A DNA stretch of 64,000 nt from NCBI GenBank assembly GCA_023055425.1, contig JALGPY010000005.1, positions 3,745,501 to 3,809,500 on the forward strand. Reading direction: 5' to 3'. Below, one piece after another: positions 10,190-22,649 of this stretch (within the stretch, counting starts at the first letter, position 1; every line of letters starts with the position of its first letter). A model generated the notes under the pieces. That model ran no database searches. It was given only the letters and a program-made list of their open reading frames with translations, and was not told the DNA's origin. Made by a program: the position numbers and the translations under genes. This DNA is from Linanthus parryae (lineage: Eukaryota > Streptophyta > Magnoliopsida > Ericales > Polemoniaceae).

Positions 10190-12152
10190 AGGTTTCAACG
10201 TGACAGACAAGCACTATCGGGGAATACTGATCCTTTGAATAATTTTAAAATATACATAGGACTATAGGAGGTTTCAACGTGACAGACAAGCACTACTGGG
10301 GTTCGACTGGATTCACAGCTATACATATGGATGCACCGTCGCAGTGCTAGGGCTCTTTGTGGTCTAGTGGACGGAGATTGCAACTTGCTGCTGCTGTAAA
10401 ACAAATCAAGGTCACCGGTCGAGGAAGCTTAAGAGGTTTACCAGCCGCAATGGACCATTCTCGTCGCAACATTCTTAGATCCTCACGATAGCCAGCAGCG
10501 GGGGTTTTCTTGTGGGTAATATACAGTTCTTGTCAAGAGAAAAAACAGCAGTTAGTGGTATCGTTGAGGTATTTGACGAAGCAACAGTGAGGTTAATATA
10601 CAAAACAACACAAGCCAGGAGAGAAATCAGCACCAACCTCACAAAAGTTCATAACGCTAACCCTAATGTTTACGGCTTCGCAAAAGCATAACACTTGATT
10701 CCAAAGTTGCACAAGTTGAAAGAAGGGGATTGTTTCTTACAAACCATAAAATGATTCTTACAAAGCCACAAACATTATTTATGCATCTAATGACCAATGA
10801 AATTGCACAAATAATGTTAGTGGCTTTGTAATAATCATTTTCTGCTTTGTAAGAATCATTACCCTTGAAAGAAAAGTCAGGGACATTAGGATTATGATCA
10901 ACAACGGCTTGAGGACCGCGCCAGTGGCAGATGTATATGGAGACTAGTGGGGCAATAGCCCTCACTCAAATTTTGAAATTTACAATTTTCACCCTATATT
11001 TTTTATTTAATGATATTAGTCCCTACTCAAGTTTTAATATTTACAATATTTATCCTACATTCTGTTAATATAATTACTTTAGCCCCCACTCATGTTACAT
11101 ATTTGCTTCATCAATCTATTACAGTCATCGTTTTAACCGTTAGATACTTCAAAATTTATCGAAAGATTCATCATTAAACTTGAAATTTTTCTAGCCCTCA
11201 CTGGACCAAATTTCTGGATCCGCCCCTGGACCTCGCAATTGGCAACAACTCTGATAATGTCACTCAACCTGGTAGCGATAGTCTTTGTCACAGTTTGTGG
11301 AACCCTAAGACTACGCCGTGCGCTTGGTGTGTTTCTCGTGCTCTACTGGTTTCTAAAAGTTATGTGGTGGGTCTTCTTGGGAGTCTACTTTGCAGTTGAC
11401 AAGCTTGAAGGCGATACATGCACAGCTCTTGAGGACTCCCAACGGGATCCAAACAACAACTTAAGCTCAATCCGTCCCTGCAATCAAGTCCCTGCAATCA
11501 ACTCCTTGCAGCCGATTCAGTCACATAAATTCAATAAAGGGGTTCACGATCTATTAAACACAACGAACACACACAAATCACAATCATTAGGGAATGTTGC
11601 CATATCTGTAATCCCTTTCCAATTCCACCGGAACACTGTTTCCAACCAGAAAAGGTGTCATAAAATACAATGACCGTAGGACGGGCAACAGAGATACTGC
11701 AGACGCTTAGCTGTTGTGATTCGATCAATGGAAGCTGTTTGGGGTATATACATTGATCACGATGTTTTTTACACGGTCATGGGAAACTTAAAATCACTTA
11801 ACAACCTTCTACGAGTGTACCTGACGGATGCTTAGCTGCCCTGATTCGACCAATGGAAGATGTCTGGGGTATATACATTGATCACAATGTTTCTTACATG
11901 GTCATGGGAAACTTAAAGACACTTAACAACCTTCTACGAGTGTACCCGAATATGAATAATTTGGTGGAATGGCATCCTATAAAGATCATGTTCTCCAAAA
12001 TCCTAAATAACCACTGCCAGCCACTGAAGAAAGACACCAAGATGACGTGGGCAACAATGTTGATACTAGCAATAACAACCATGTTGGTGATTCTAATTTG
12101 GAAAGTTGAAGCTCATCGGGACGAACAAGTTGAAACTTATTTGTATTTTTGA
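10190..12152 (+). pseudogene. Copy A of a plant multi-pass membrane protein gene (degenerate)
   Basis: Homology survives in several frames. TDKHYWGSTGFTAIH is near 10280, a loop ending GIVEVFDEAT near 10550, and a membrane segment SLNLVAIVFVTVCGTLRLRR at 11263-11322. Next come GDTCTALEDSQ with a downstream PC, and YPNMNNLVEWHPIK followed by a last membrane helix ending VILIW near 12105. This order matches the uncharacterised plant family of Arabidopsis At1g80540, At2g12400 and At2g25270 (recalled, not searched). Frameshifts and stops break it. A hAT MITE (10922-11228) splits it, and two internal tandem duplications (about 10190-10300 and 11699-11950) distort it. It is paired with copy C. Confidence 0.75.
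10922..11228. mobile_element. hAT MITE inserted in pseudogene copy A
   Basis: The ends CAGTGGCAGATG and GGATCCGCCCCTG (inverted CAGGGGCGGATCC) are flanked by 8-bp direct repeats GACCGCGC (10914-10921) and GACCTCGC (11229-11236), matching 7 of 8. Copy C has the uninterrupted target (GAAGATCGCACAATTG, near 17248), so this is an insertion with an empty-site control in the same window. The interior carries the TAGCCCCCACTC words shared with the element at 44521. Confidence 0.88.
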
Positions 12153-13250
12153 TTTCTTCCAACTTCTCACTCAATATATTGGCGTCTCATATCAAGTTGG
12201 CAAAAGACTCCAGAACTGTTATTTCTATTCTATTTATTATCCAAGTGCTTTGAAAATTCAATTAATAAGATCTTACTTGCACTGCACGGTATGATATGAA
12301 CAAAATGAACTGATGCCCAATGTTAAATAAATACTCATACTTCACAAAAATTTAACTGACACATGTTGTAGATGACTTAATAGTCATTTAGGATTTATTA
12401 GTATGTTCATGTGTGATAATATTACTAATGTAACATGTGATACTCATATTGATAATTAATGATCATATGGGTAATTAATGATTCTTTGTCTGTTATAGTT
12501 TATGGCAACACGGGGTCGCGTTAACCAGGCTAAAACTTTGAAGCTCGTCATGCTGGATGAGCAGAGCCCATGAGAGAGTGGAGAAAGTATCGGAGAGATT
12601 AAACGTATAAATATGTCAAAAATGCGTATGTTTTTATTCTTGTCACTCGACGCCACAACCTCTCTCGGAATTAGCAATATCCATCAATTCATCAGTATTG
12701 AAGCTATTTTGACGTTCACTTCTTTTGGACGATTAGGCCGTACATATTTGACGTCAATTGTACGAAAAAATGTCATATACATATACATATGCATTGAATA
12801 TCATTCATGCATGGTGCTTCGAATGCTCTACAGCTATTAACTTATACGGTTAGATTTTGTACAAATCGCAAAATCAAATAGTACAAAAAAGTAGAGTAGG
12901 ATTTAGTTTGCAACATTATATGAGGAGTTATTAAGGGTATTAACTTTTGGCCAAAATTAAGGATGGTAATGTGTCTTTATCCAAAATTTATGGGCTGGTA
13001 AAGTATCCTTGAATTGAACCTAAAGATATAGTAGGATGTTTATTTGTGACATTATACATGGCGTTAAGAGTCTTAAAGTGTCCTTCAAAATCCAGGGTGG
13101 TAATGTGTGTCTTTTATCCATATACCCTTTGTACTAGGAAAATGTTTCAACTTTCAAGCCCTGTTTAATTTGGACTAGGATTAAAAAGGCTGACATTATT
13201 ATTGTATATAAGTCATGAACAACTCAAAGACGAAGAAGCAAGTTGTGAAG
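12153..13250. other. Spacer of the tandem block, first copy
   Basis: This DNA is repeated at about 18001-19013 with high similarity. It includes a short ORF near 12502 (ATGGCAACACGG) that is also present near 18343. The second copy reads MATRCRVNQDKTFKLVMLDE and shows no recognisable domain. No other gene was seen. Confidence 0.7.
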
Positions 13251-13367
13251 ATGGCAGCAACGAGTTCCACCCAGACGAAGAAGGAGAAGAGAGTTAGAGC
13301 TGGAGCATTCTCGTAGCACTGTTCTTCTTCACAAACCTCAATATAGCCAGCAAATTTGGCATTCTTA

Positions 13368-15043
13368 TGACACGATATCTTACGTGTATACGCAAGCGCA
13401 CGGTCACGTAGTAAGTGGAGTATTTTACGACTCCGAGTATCGAACCCAAGGGAAATAGACGATTATTAGCTAATTAAGAATTAAATTTATGATACCTAAG
13501 TAACCGGTAAGAAGTGGTTTGAGTTTGAATGTTCGTCGCCCACAAACAAACGACTGAATAAAATGAATGTAGAGACAATATTTCTGTATTTTTCAATTAA
13601 AATAATTTAATTTAAGTATGGAGAAAACTAGGCAATCTATGGATCACCTAGGGTCTTTAGACAGTTCCGGAATTTGTATTGAAACACGTTACGCACTAAC
13701 TGATTATGCCGGGTAATAGCACTTACAATCTTCTGTCGATCTCATGTAATTTTACGTAACAGTTTACTTTGGGTCCTGTCGGTCCACCTCCATCTACCGT
13801 TACGTTCTAGCTGGCTAGTCAACTTCGTTCATCGGGTCCTGTCGGTCCACCGATTCACTCACCTAACTAGTTCAACCGAATCTACCCACACATGACTACT
13901 CCTATTCATCTCACCTATCGGTCTCAATGATTCGGGAATAAAAACATGATCTTATTCGTAACCGGGTTAAGTCTCTGTCGAGCACCCACCTAGTTCACTA
14001 ACAACTCCGGTTCGCGACTCCCTTGTTGCTAAGAATTAAGCCTAGATCATGATTTCTAGTCAATTAGTTTGTAACATTAAGCTAAGAATTCAACTAGTTC
14101 AGCATCTTCATCTAACATGGCCATTCCATTCATCACTAACACGTGTCAATAGCCTTAGTTTACGGATTCACAATACAAGATGAAGAATAGTAAACATTAA
14201 TTGGATCAAACGCATGAATCAATCAACAAAATCCGTAAAATAAGTCTAAGTCATAACCCTAGGCTCTCCATAGAGCCTAACAAAGAAATTAGCTACTCAT
14301 TGTTATGCCAAAATCACAAGTATTCTCCATAGAATGATAAATAGAGGGTAAGAGAAGAATCAAACAATGAAATCGCCAAAGCTTTGGCGAATCCGTGCAA
14401 TCCCCAAGCTCCTAAGTGCTCTCCAATGGCTCCAGTACGTGAATAATCTCCTATTAGGTCTTCTCTGCCCGTTTTTTACGGGCTGGGCACGCTTTTTAAT
14501 GAAAACTAACCGAAATTACACTTCAGCCCCTCTACTTTGTAATTCCCGGACAGAATTATTTGCTGATTTTGCGCAGGCTGTATCTCCCTCATACGGACTC
14601 GTCTTTGGGCCTACCATATATCGTTGGAAAGCTACAGATGTCTACTTTCCAATGCCGCAAGACTTGCTTCAAAATTCTTTGTAGATTTTACTGGGCATCG
14701 AAAAGAGTGCAGGCTGGTCCTGTGTGACTTTTCCAACTTTTCTTCGTTTTTGCGTCTCCTTTTCTTCTCTTCATCTAGCTCCATTCCAAGCATATCCAAG
14801 CATATCATAAGCTCCATTTCACCTATTCTACCTGAGATACACAACACTAAAGAACCCGTGCAATTATCATAGGAAATATGAGAGAAAACATGCACAAATA
14901 AGCTAGAAACACAACTTTTCACTCTCAGGCTTATACATCATCAAATTCACATATTTGTGCAAATATAACATATAAAACATGTGAAATAAGACTAATACAA
15001 GTACTAAGAAAGTATAATAATAACTCCTAAAAGAGAATTATCA
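13368..15043. mobile_element. Probable solo LTR in pseudogene copy B
   Basis: The sequence starts TGACACGATATC and ends GAATTATCA (TG...CA). It is flanked by TCTTA (13363-13367) and TCTTG (15044-15048), a 4-of-5 match to a 5-bp TSD. Paralogous copy D is uninterrupted at this point. At 1,676 bp with no gag or pol coding it fits a large LTR, perhaps of a Ty3/gypsy element, left after LTR-LTR recombination. The lineage is inferred from general appearance only. Confidence 0.68.
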
Positions 15044-15344
15044 TCTTGTCGGATAATCTACTCTTTTTGTCAAGAGCGAATAAGGTTGTGGATGGTATAG
15101 TTGATATCTTCTACGAAACCAATGAAAAATAGACAAGATAACACAAGCTTTACGAGAAGTGAACTCCAACTTGAATACAATTCACAATGCAGATCCCAGA
15201 GTTTACAAATTCCTCGACAACACCCCAACCCCGATACGGTTGATGCCCAAGTTGCACAGGTTGAAGGAAAGGTTGACAAAATTAGGGTTTTGATAGACAA
15301 AGGTGTTGTAACAGAACTCCTGTTTCAGAGCTTTTTTACCAGTT

Positions 15345-15810
15345 TGTTATAACCTGAGGGTATTCGAGCAAGAACGAAGAAAGCAAAACAAGAACGAGGC
15401 AGATATTTAACGTGGTTCACTAACGAATTCGTAACGAACCCGCTAGCTAATCCACGGCCAGAACCAGATATTTTATTGAGAAGAGAACCCGATTACAATG
15501 CACGTCGTGGCCAAAACGGCCACGGCGGCCACCCGATTACACCACCCGACACACACACGCACACAAGATGAAAAGATCTCAAATTGTGTCTACTAACGCA
15601 CTGTGTGTGCATGTACTTGAGTACCAAAACAAAGTCCTATAAATAGTGATGCACTCAATTACCAAAACTTGGACTCCAAGCCAAGTGAAATACCCCGCTG
15701 CACCACCGCCCGTATGAGAAACAACGGTTGGAAACAATTAGTTTCCAAAAACCAATTTTGACTTTAACTTGGACCAAACTTGCCAATTTGATACGAGTCA
15801 AACCCCAACA
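15345..15810 (-). mobile_element. Isolated LTR of the family found at 58.7 kb
   Basis: It starts TGTTATAACC, ends AACCCCAACA, and matches the LTRs at 58658-59085 and 60201-60627 along its length. ACCAGTT precedes it, which is the internal (primer-binding side) sequence next to the LTR in the complete element. The copy therefore appears truncated rather than being a clean solo LTR, and no TSD is seen. It interrupts pseudogene copy B. Confidence 0.8.
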
Positions 15811-16350
15811 GAAGGCATCAAGATAGTACAAATGGTGACGATCCTGATAGTGTCGCTCCTTGGTAGCGATAGTCTTTGTCATATTTTTAGGTGTCCTGAG
15901 ACTCTGACGCGCCCTTGATGTGTTTCTCGTGCTCGGCTAGTTTCTAGCAGTTATGTGTGTGTATTCTATGGAATCTACGTTGAAACAGAGAAGCTTGAAG
16001 GCGACGCATGCACGACTCTTCAGGACTTCAACCGAGATCCAAACAACATAAGCTTAAGCTTAATCCTTCCGTGCAAATTACTAATTGCGACCGATTCAGA
16101 CCTGCATAATTTCAGTAAAGGGATTCACGATTTCTATTAAAACGGCGAATGGACGCATATCACAATCATTAGGGAACGTTGTCCACATCTTTATTCACTT
16201 CTCAACTCCACCAAACCACCGCTTCCAACCATAAAAGTTACCGTAAAAATAAAATGACGGTAGGACGGTCAGCACAAGTACTGCGGATGATTAGTTGTCC
16301 TGATTCGACGGACGGAAGCTTTATGGGCAGTATATACATATATCACGATG

Positions 16351-16640
16351 TTTTTTTCACATAGTAATAATATGTAAATCATAGGTTTAGTCGAACCGAA
16401 CTGTATATAACTGCATATAGTTGAGACCGAATGAGAATCGAACCGAGATAAACCATATGTATAGGTTTTCACACAGTATTAATATGTAAAACATAGGTTA
16501 ATCGAACTGTACTGCATATAACCGAGACTGAATGGGATCAGAACTGAGATAAACCAAAAGGAGCCAAATCGTGAAAAATATAAACCGAACTGTTTGCATG
16601 TGAGTGCATAAAATTTCAAAAGTTGTAAGAGAATGAAGTG
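16351..16640. repeat. Partial third ACCGAACC-type unit
   Basis: It starts CACATAGTAATAATATGTAA, as at about 9774 in unit 2, and follows unit 2 to AAGTTGTAAGAGAATGAAG. It is the first sequence of the second tandem block. Confidence 0.85.
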
Positions 16641-16745
16641 TCCCCCCCATTTTTTATATTAAACTAGTCTGGGTTCTCAAACCAACTAATAGACAACAAG
16701 AATTACACTACTGATCCTTTGAAAAAATTAAAATATACATAGGAG

Positions 16746-18000
16746 GTTTCAACGTGACAGACAAGCACTACTGGGGTTCGACTGGATTTACAGCTATACA
16801 TATGGATGCGCCCGTCGCAGTGCTATGGCTCTTTGTGGTCTAGTGTACGGGGGGAGTATGATGATTGCCCTGCTGCTGTAAATCAAATCAAGGTCACCGG
16901 TCGAGGAAGCATAAGAGGTTTACCAGTCGCAACTGGACCATTCTCGTTGCAAAATTCTTAGATCCTCACGATAGCCAGCAGCGGGGGCGTTCTTGTGGGT
17001 AATCTACAGTTCTTGTCAAGAGAAAAAACAGCAGTTAGTGGTATCGTTGAGGTATTTGACGAAGCAACAGTGAGGTTAATATACAAAACAACACAATCCG
17101 GGAGAGAAATCAGCACCAACCTCACAAAAGTTCATAATGTTAACTCTAATGTTTACGGCTTCGGAAAAGCATAAAACAGTTGATTCCAAAGTTGCACAAG
17201 TCAAAAGAAAGGTCAGGGACATTAGGGTTTTGATCGACAACGGCTTGAAGATCGCACAATTGACAACTACTCTGATAATGTCGCTCAACCTGGTCGCGAT
17301 AGTCTTTGTCACTGTTTGCGGTACCCTAAGACTACGCCGCACGCTTGGTGTGTTTCTCGTGCTCAGCTGGTTTCTAACAACTATGTGATGGGTCTTCTTC
17401 GGAGTCTACTTTTCAGTTGACAAGCTTGAAGGCGATACATGCACAGCTCTTGAGGACTCCCAACGGGAACCAAACAACAACAACTCAAGCCCAATCCTTC
17501 CCTGCAATCAACTCCCTGCGGCCGATTTAGTCGCATAAATTCAATAAAGGGGTTCACGATCTATTAAACACAGCGAACACACACCTATCACAATCATTAG
17601 GGAATGTTGTCCACACATGTAATCCATTTTCAATTCCACCGCAGCACTGCTACCAACCAGAAAAAGTGTCATAAAAATACAATGATCGTAAGACGGGCAG
17701 CAGAGATACTGCGGATGCTTAGTTGTCTTGATTCGACCGACCGAAGCTGTCAGAGGGTATATTCATTTAACACGATGCTTTTTAGATGGTCATGGGTTAC
17801 TTAAAGTCACTTGACAGCTTTCTACGAGTGTACCCGAATATGGATAATTTGGTGGAATGACAGCCTATAAAGAATGTTGTCTCCAAAATCCTAAATACCT
17901 ACTGCCATCCAGCCACTGAAGAAAGACACCAAGATGGTCAATGTTGATATTAGCAATGACAATCATATTGGTGATTCTGATTTGGAAAGTTGAAGCTTAG
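16746..18000 (+). pseudogene. Copy C of the membrane-protein gene
   Basis: This is the best preserved of the four. It keeps TDKHYWGSTGFTAIHMDAPV and VLWLFVV in one frame (16758-16847), a loop with GIVEVFDEAT, a coiled stretch DSKVAQVKRKVRDIRVLIDN (17173-17232) and the membrane segment SLNLVAIVFVTVCGTLRLRR. LGVFLVLSWFLTTM follows and runs into a TGA. After it come GDTCTALEDSQREPNN and ILPCNQ, YPNMDNLVE and a TGA, and finally a short hydrophobic helix. Stops and frameshifts mean no full-length protein can be made. It has no MITE at the site occupied in copy A. Confidence 0.75.
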
Positions 18001-19013
18001 TAGTATTTTGATTTCTTCCAACTTCTCACTCAATATATTGGCATCTCATGTCAAGTTGGCAAAAAAATCCAAAACTGCTATTTCTATTCTATTTATTATC
18101 CAAGTGCTTTAAAAATTAAATTAATAAGATCTTACTTGCACTACATGGTATGATATGAACAAAATGAACGGATGCCCAATATTAAATAAATACTCTTACT
18201 TCACAAAAAATTAACTGTCACATGTTGTAGATGACTTACTTAGTCATTCAGGATTTATTAGTATGTTCATGTGTGATAGTATCACTCATGTAACATGTGA
18301 TACTCATATGGATAATTAATGATTATTTGTCTTTTATTGTTTATGGCAACACGGTGTCGTGTTAATCAGGATAAAACTTTTAAGCTCGTCATGTTGGATG
18401 AGCAGAGCCCAAGAGAGAGTGGAGAAAGTATTGGAGAGTTTGAACATATAAATATGTCAAAGGTGTATGTTTTTTTTCCTGTCACTCGACGCCACAACCT
18501 TTCTCGGAATTAACCATATCCACCAGTTCACCAGTATCGACCCTATTTTGACGTTCACTTAGGACAACTAGGCCGTACATATTTGACGTCAATTGTGCGA
18601 AAAAATGTCATATACATATGCATAGAACATCATTCATGCATGATGCTTCGAATGCTCTACAACTCTTAACCTATACGGTTAGATTTTGTACAAATCGCAA
18701 AATCTAATAGTGCAAAATAGTAGAGTACGATTTAATTTGCAACATTATATGGGGAGTTATTAAGGGTCTTAATGTTTGGCAAAAATTAAGGGTGGTAATG
18801 TGTCTTTATCCAAAATTTATGGGCTGGTAAAGTTTCCTTGAATTGAACCTAAAGATATAGTATGATGTTAATTTGTGACATTATACAGGGAGTTAGGAGT
18901 CTTAAAGTGTCAACTTTCAAGCCATGTATAATTTGGACTAGAATTAAAAAGGCCGACATTATTATTGTATATAAGTCATGAACAACTCAAAGACGAAGAA
19001 GCAAGTTGTGAAG

Positions 19014-19537
19014 ATGGCAGCAGTGAGTTCCACCAGACGAAGAAGGCGAAGAGAGTCAGAGCCGGAGCATTCTCGTAGCAGTGTTCATCTTCACAATCCT
19101 CATTATAGCCAGCAAAGGGGGCGTTCTCGCCGGTAATCTACTCTTGCTGTCAAGAGCGAATAAGCTCGTGGGTGGTATAGTTGATATGTTCGACGAAACC
19201 ACATGAAAAATATACAAGACAACACAAGCTTTACGAGAAGTGAACTCCAACTTGACTACAATTCACAATGCTGATTCCTGAGTTTACAAATTCCTCGACA
19301 GCACCCCAACCCCGATACGGTTGATGCCCAAGTTGCACAGGTTGAAGGAAAGGTTGACGATATTAGGGATTTGATAGACAAAGGTGTGAAGATAGTGCAA
19401 CTGGTGATGATCCTGATAGTGTCGCTCAACTTGGCAGCGATAGTCTTTGTCACAGATTTTGGTGTCCTGAGACTCTGTCGCGCCCTTGGTGTGGTTCTCG
19501 TGCTCGACTAGTTTCTAACAGTTATGTGGTGTGTATT
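19014..19537 (+). pseudogene. Copy D of the membrane-protein gene, 3' truncated
   Basis: In one frame it gives ILVAVFIFTILIIASKGGVL, LLSRANKLVGGIVDMFDETT and then a TGA. Further on come HNADS, a TGA, and after a frameshift DTVDAQVAQVEGKVDDIR and the membrane segment SLNLAAIVFVTDFGVLRLCR. The rest of the gene is lost at an LTR-like junction (TGTAGGG at 19538). It is the paralogue of copy B. Confidence 0.72.
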
Positions 19538-20330
19538 TGTAGGGTTTTGATGCATGTAACGCAGTGGAATAACAAGATTTAATCCTGCTCAAAGCCCTCC
19601 ACGGATTGCATGCAATCATTCGTAACATGATGAAAGTAGAAAACTTGTGTACGTTAGTTTGTGTGATCACTACGAAGAATTATGTCTTCATCTCTATGGT
19701 ATCCATACATTTGGATTGTAGTTGGAATCCTTCTACACGTGTAGTGCTAGCAACGGAAGAAGGAGGCAAAGATCACTCAAAATGGAGCAAAGCATCGCGC
19801 CACAAGGAGGTGCCGACGACACCAAGGGGCGGACGGGTTGGGGATGCCGAACCCTCTCTTGTCTCTCTCTTCTTGCTTTGTTATTTCTCTCAATAATGAC
19901 TTGTGTAGAGAATTAGTAAGCTAGAGTTCCCTTATATAGTTAATAACTCCTTATTAACTACATATTTGTCTCAATACTAATTATGTCCATACACTGATTA
20001 GTCCACCTTGCAAATTAGTCCTACTAACTTTACATGTGGTTGCGTTATGATCCTTTTAATTAATTAGTCCAACTAATTAATACCCAAAGTCAGTTGAATC
20101 CATTCGGTGTGTGACCCTATAGGTTTCCACTTAGTTGATAGTAACTATTACAAATATAGAGCGGTGTCTAGCAATACATCTATGCCACTCAACTAATATA
20201 AAATTTATTGATCCGACAAACCATGTGCCCAATATTACCACGTTGTATCTATCCCTTTATCTCTATTTGGGTTGATGAAGTCCTATGTGCTATTCCAAAA
20301 TACAGCACAAGCAAATAATCATACCAACGT
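19538..20330. mobile_element. LTR-like sequence, probably Copia
   Basis: The segment from TGTAGGGTTTTGATGCATG through GCAGTGG and CTCCACGGATTGCATGC resembles common plant Copia LTR sequence, as do later phrases such as GGTTTCCACTTAGTTGATAG. It cuts pseudogene D and has no coding capacity. The right boundary and TSD were not found; the end given is approximate. Confidence 0.45.
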
Positions 20331-22439
20331 GGTGGCTGACAGTTATGAGCCGGATTGGAAACCCATAATATGTTTTCGAGTACCTGAAAGATGATGATGC
20401 AGGAAAAAATTGGGGAATTAATCAGTCGCGTCCGGTCGAAGCGCAGAATCAGAGCAGAATTGAAGGATGTGAGATTTGGGTCGAACCATACATAATTCTG
20501 ATCAGAAACGACGTTCTAAAAACAACCCGTGTATTATCACGGGTACCTCCCTAATTTAGCCAAAATCGACTGTTTAAGGGTCGGAATCACCTCTTTTCTA
20601 TTTTTCAGAATATTTATTTCTTTAATTAAGGTGTTAATTAAACCTGATTTGAGTAAATCTTCTAGTTGAGTATTTTATTAGGTTAGATGTATTATTTAGC
20701 ATTAAATTTAAGATTTTTACCATATTTGGAATTATTAGACTTTTCAGCTATTTATAACCGGCTTGTGGGTAAATTTCAGCAGACTTTGATTATTGAATCT
20801 TTCTGAATTCTAGAGAGCTTCGTGCCCTAGTTCTTGCCTTTTTCATTGTTGATTCCGCTGTGAACCCACACTCGGTGTTTTACCCGGCGTCAGATGACAT
20901 GAGGAGCGATTCGTCTGAACGCGGTTATGTCGTTGGAAGGAGGTATGGCAAACCAAAGTGGAGTACGATCATCGATTCCCTTGAAGTTGGAAGCAGACAA
21001 TTGATTGAATATAGAATAAGGGTTTCTGCCTTTTTGGAGTCGGTGTGAAAGTGGCGAGAGAAGGAGGGCTGGTACAACTTGCGATTAAAAACCAAATTTA
21101 AAGGGATTTGAGTACAAACTCAATGGTTTTAGGTCTCTTGATGTGGGCTGCCTCTTCAGCTTCTATACTCAATCAAATTGATTGAAACGGCTTATTCAAA
21201 ATGGTAGGTCTATAGGACTAATACAACCTCCATGAATACTCAACAATAATTAAGTTAGGAGATTTTGGGTAGTAGAGAAAAAGTAAGAAACACTAAGAAG
21301 TGAACAAACACTTTCATTGGTTAAACACTCATAGACCCTTCACTAAATGATTAAAATACCCTCTAAATCGAGAAACGACAAATTTACGGAAACCAATATA
21401 AATAGTAAAGATTATTGAAATACATCTCCTAGTATAGGAAACATAACTAAGACTGATTCAATCTGCGGAAAGAATATGATTTTTTTTTTTTGAGAACTTA
21501 TGAATATATATGGAGTTTCTTATGAAAAGCAAGTGCTAAAACATGGCCGATGGTAAAGGAACAAAACATAACTACTACCCTCTAAACAAAACGTTGCACG
21601 AGTGCCTGAACGATGCAAAAATGCGCAAGAGTTGCAAGTGAAGGGGCTTCTTCGTCTAATGGTTTCCTAGCTACCAGTCCGTCACAGCTCTTTCTTCTCA
21701 TCTGACTTTTTTGACTCGTATCTGGGTCTTTTTGACCGGTAGATTTGGACATCAAAATAATACGATTTTTTGATAATCTTCTCACCATATTATAGAGCAC
21801 CTTTTATTCTACACCACCATGAAAAGATTATCAAAAAATTACATCGGTTGGCTATTCAAATCACCGGGTCAAAGTGACGCAGTGAATAGTGTCAAAAGTA
21901 AAATTGGGAAGAAAGAGCTGGGACAGAGTGGTATCAAGTAGGCTTGCACCGATTGCAGTTTGGTGCACATGCATCAGGATTAAATGTATTTTATTGAATA
22001 AAAATATCTCCTTAATTATAAGGAGAACGATTTAAGATGATACTATAATCAAAGATATAATTTGTCAAACCATGAAATAAAAAATTCGAATTTGGAATTT
22101 CTTATAACTGAAAGTGCTAAAGAGGTGCTGGAAGGCTTGTTCAAAGAGTTTGAGAATATTTAGAGTAGATCGATTGATGCTTGGATAACCTGATCATGAC
22201 CTAGATGCTATATACCATTCTAGAAACAGTGGAACATCTCTTATTTTTATCTGTCTCTCGTTACCTAACATGTGAACGAGATTTAATCTGAATTCACGGT
22301 TTAATTTGGGAACACACAAAAGTCAGAGGAATTATTTTGTGTCGTGAGAGATTGTCGGAAAAACATTTTTGTAAAAATATGGCGCGTCAGTTATAAAGTG
22401 GTTATTCGAAATCTAGTTTACTAGTACAATTTACCATTA
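20331..22439. other. Unassigned intergenic DNA with a Stowaway-like remnant
   Basis: No gene was recognised. At about 21840-21935 a stretch with ACCGGGTCAAAGTGAC, ending GGGACAGAGTGGTA, resembles one end of a Stowaway MITE, with its interior in reverse orientation to the one at 22650; its other end is missing. Part of 20340-21100 could be LTR-derived but has no clear ends. Confidence 0.4.
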
Positions 22440-22649
22440 AGTTTGATTTTTCAAGCACCATTAGGAGGGACTGGACTAGTTATAGTCATGGTATTAGCTA
22501 TTGTACTGTCTTTGGTAACTCGCGACCATTTTTAATACTGGTACTATAGAGTGTGTAATACCTGAAATTAGTCTTCCCTGCATGAGGACATTAGCTTGAA
22601 CCATTTACGGTGTAATACTGAGTTAATATGTAGGAAGTCAAACATGATA

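Larger units (their letters stand above)
13251..16350 (+). pseudogene. Copy B of the membrane-protein gene, split by two LTR sequences
   Basis: Fragments lie at 13251-13367, 15044-15344 and 15811-16350. They correspond to the first membrane segment, the loop (RANKVVDGIVDIF near 15075), the coiled region around DTVDAQVAQVEGKVDKIR near 15235, then GDACTTLQDFNRDPNN and a following ILPCK near 16005-16075. Stops and frameshifts are frequent. It is the paralogue of copy D, which lacks both LTR insertions. It ends abruptly where the ACCGAACC repeat (16351) is joined on, which marks the duplication breakpoint. Confidence 0.72.

Noticed and set aside
11239..11673. 144-codon ORF as an intact gene
   Set aside because: It is the middle part of pseudogene copy A, beginning just after a MITE; upstream and downstream homology continues in other frames.
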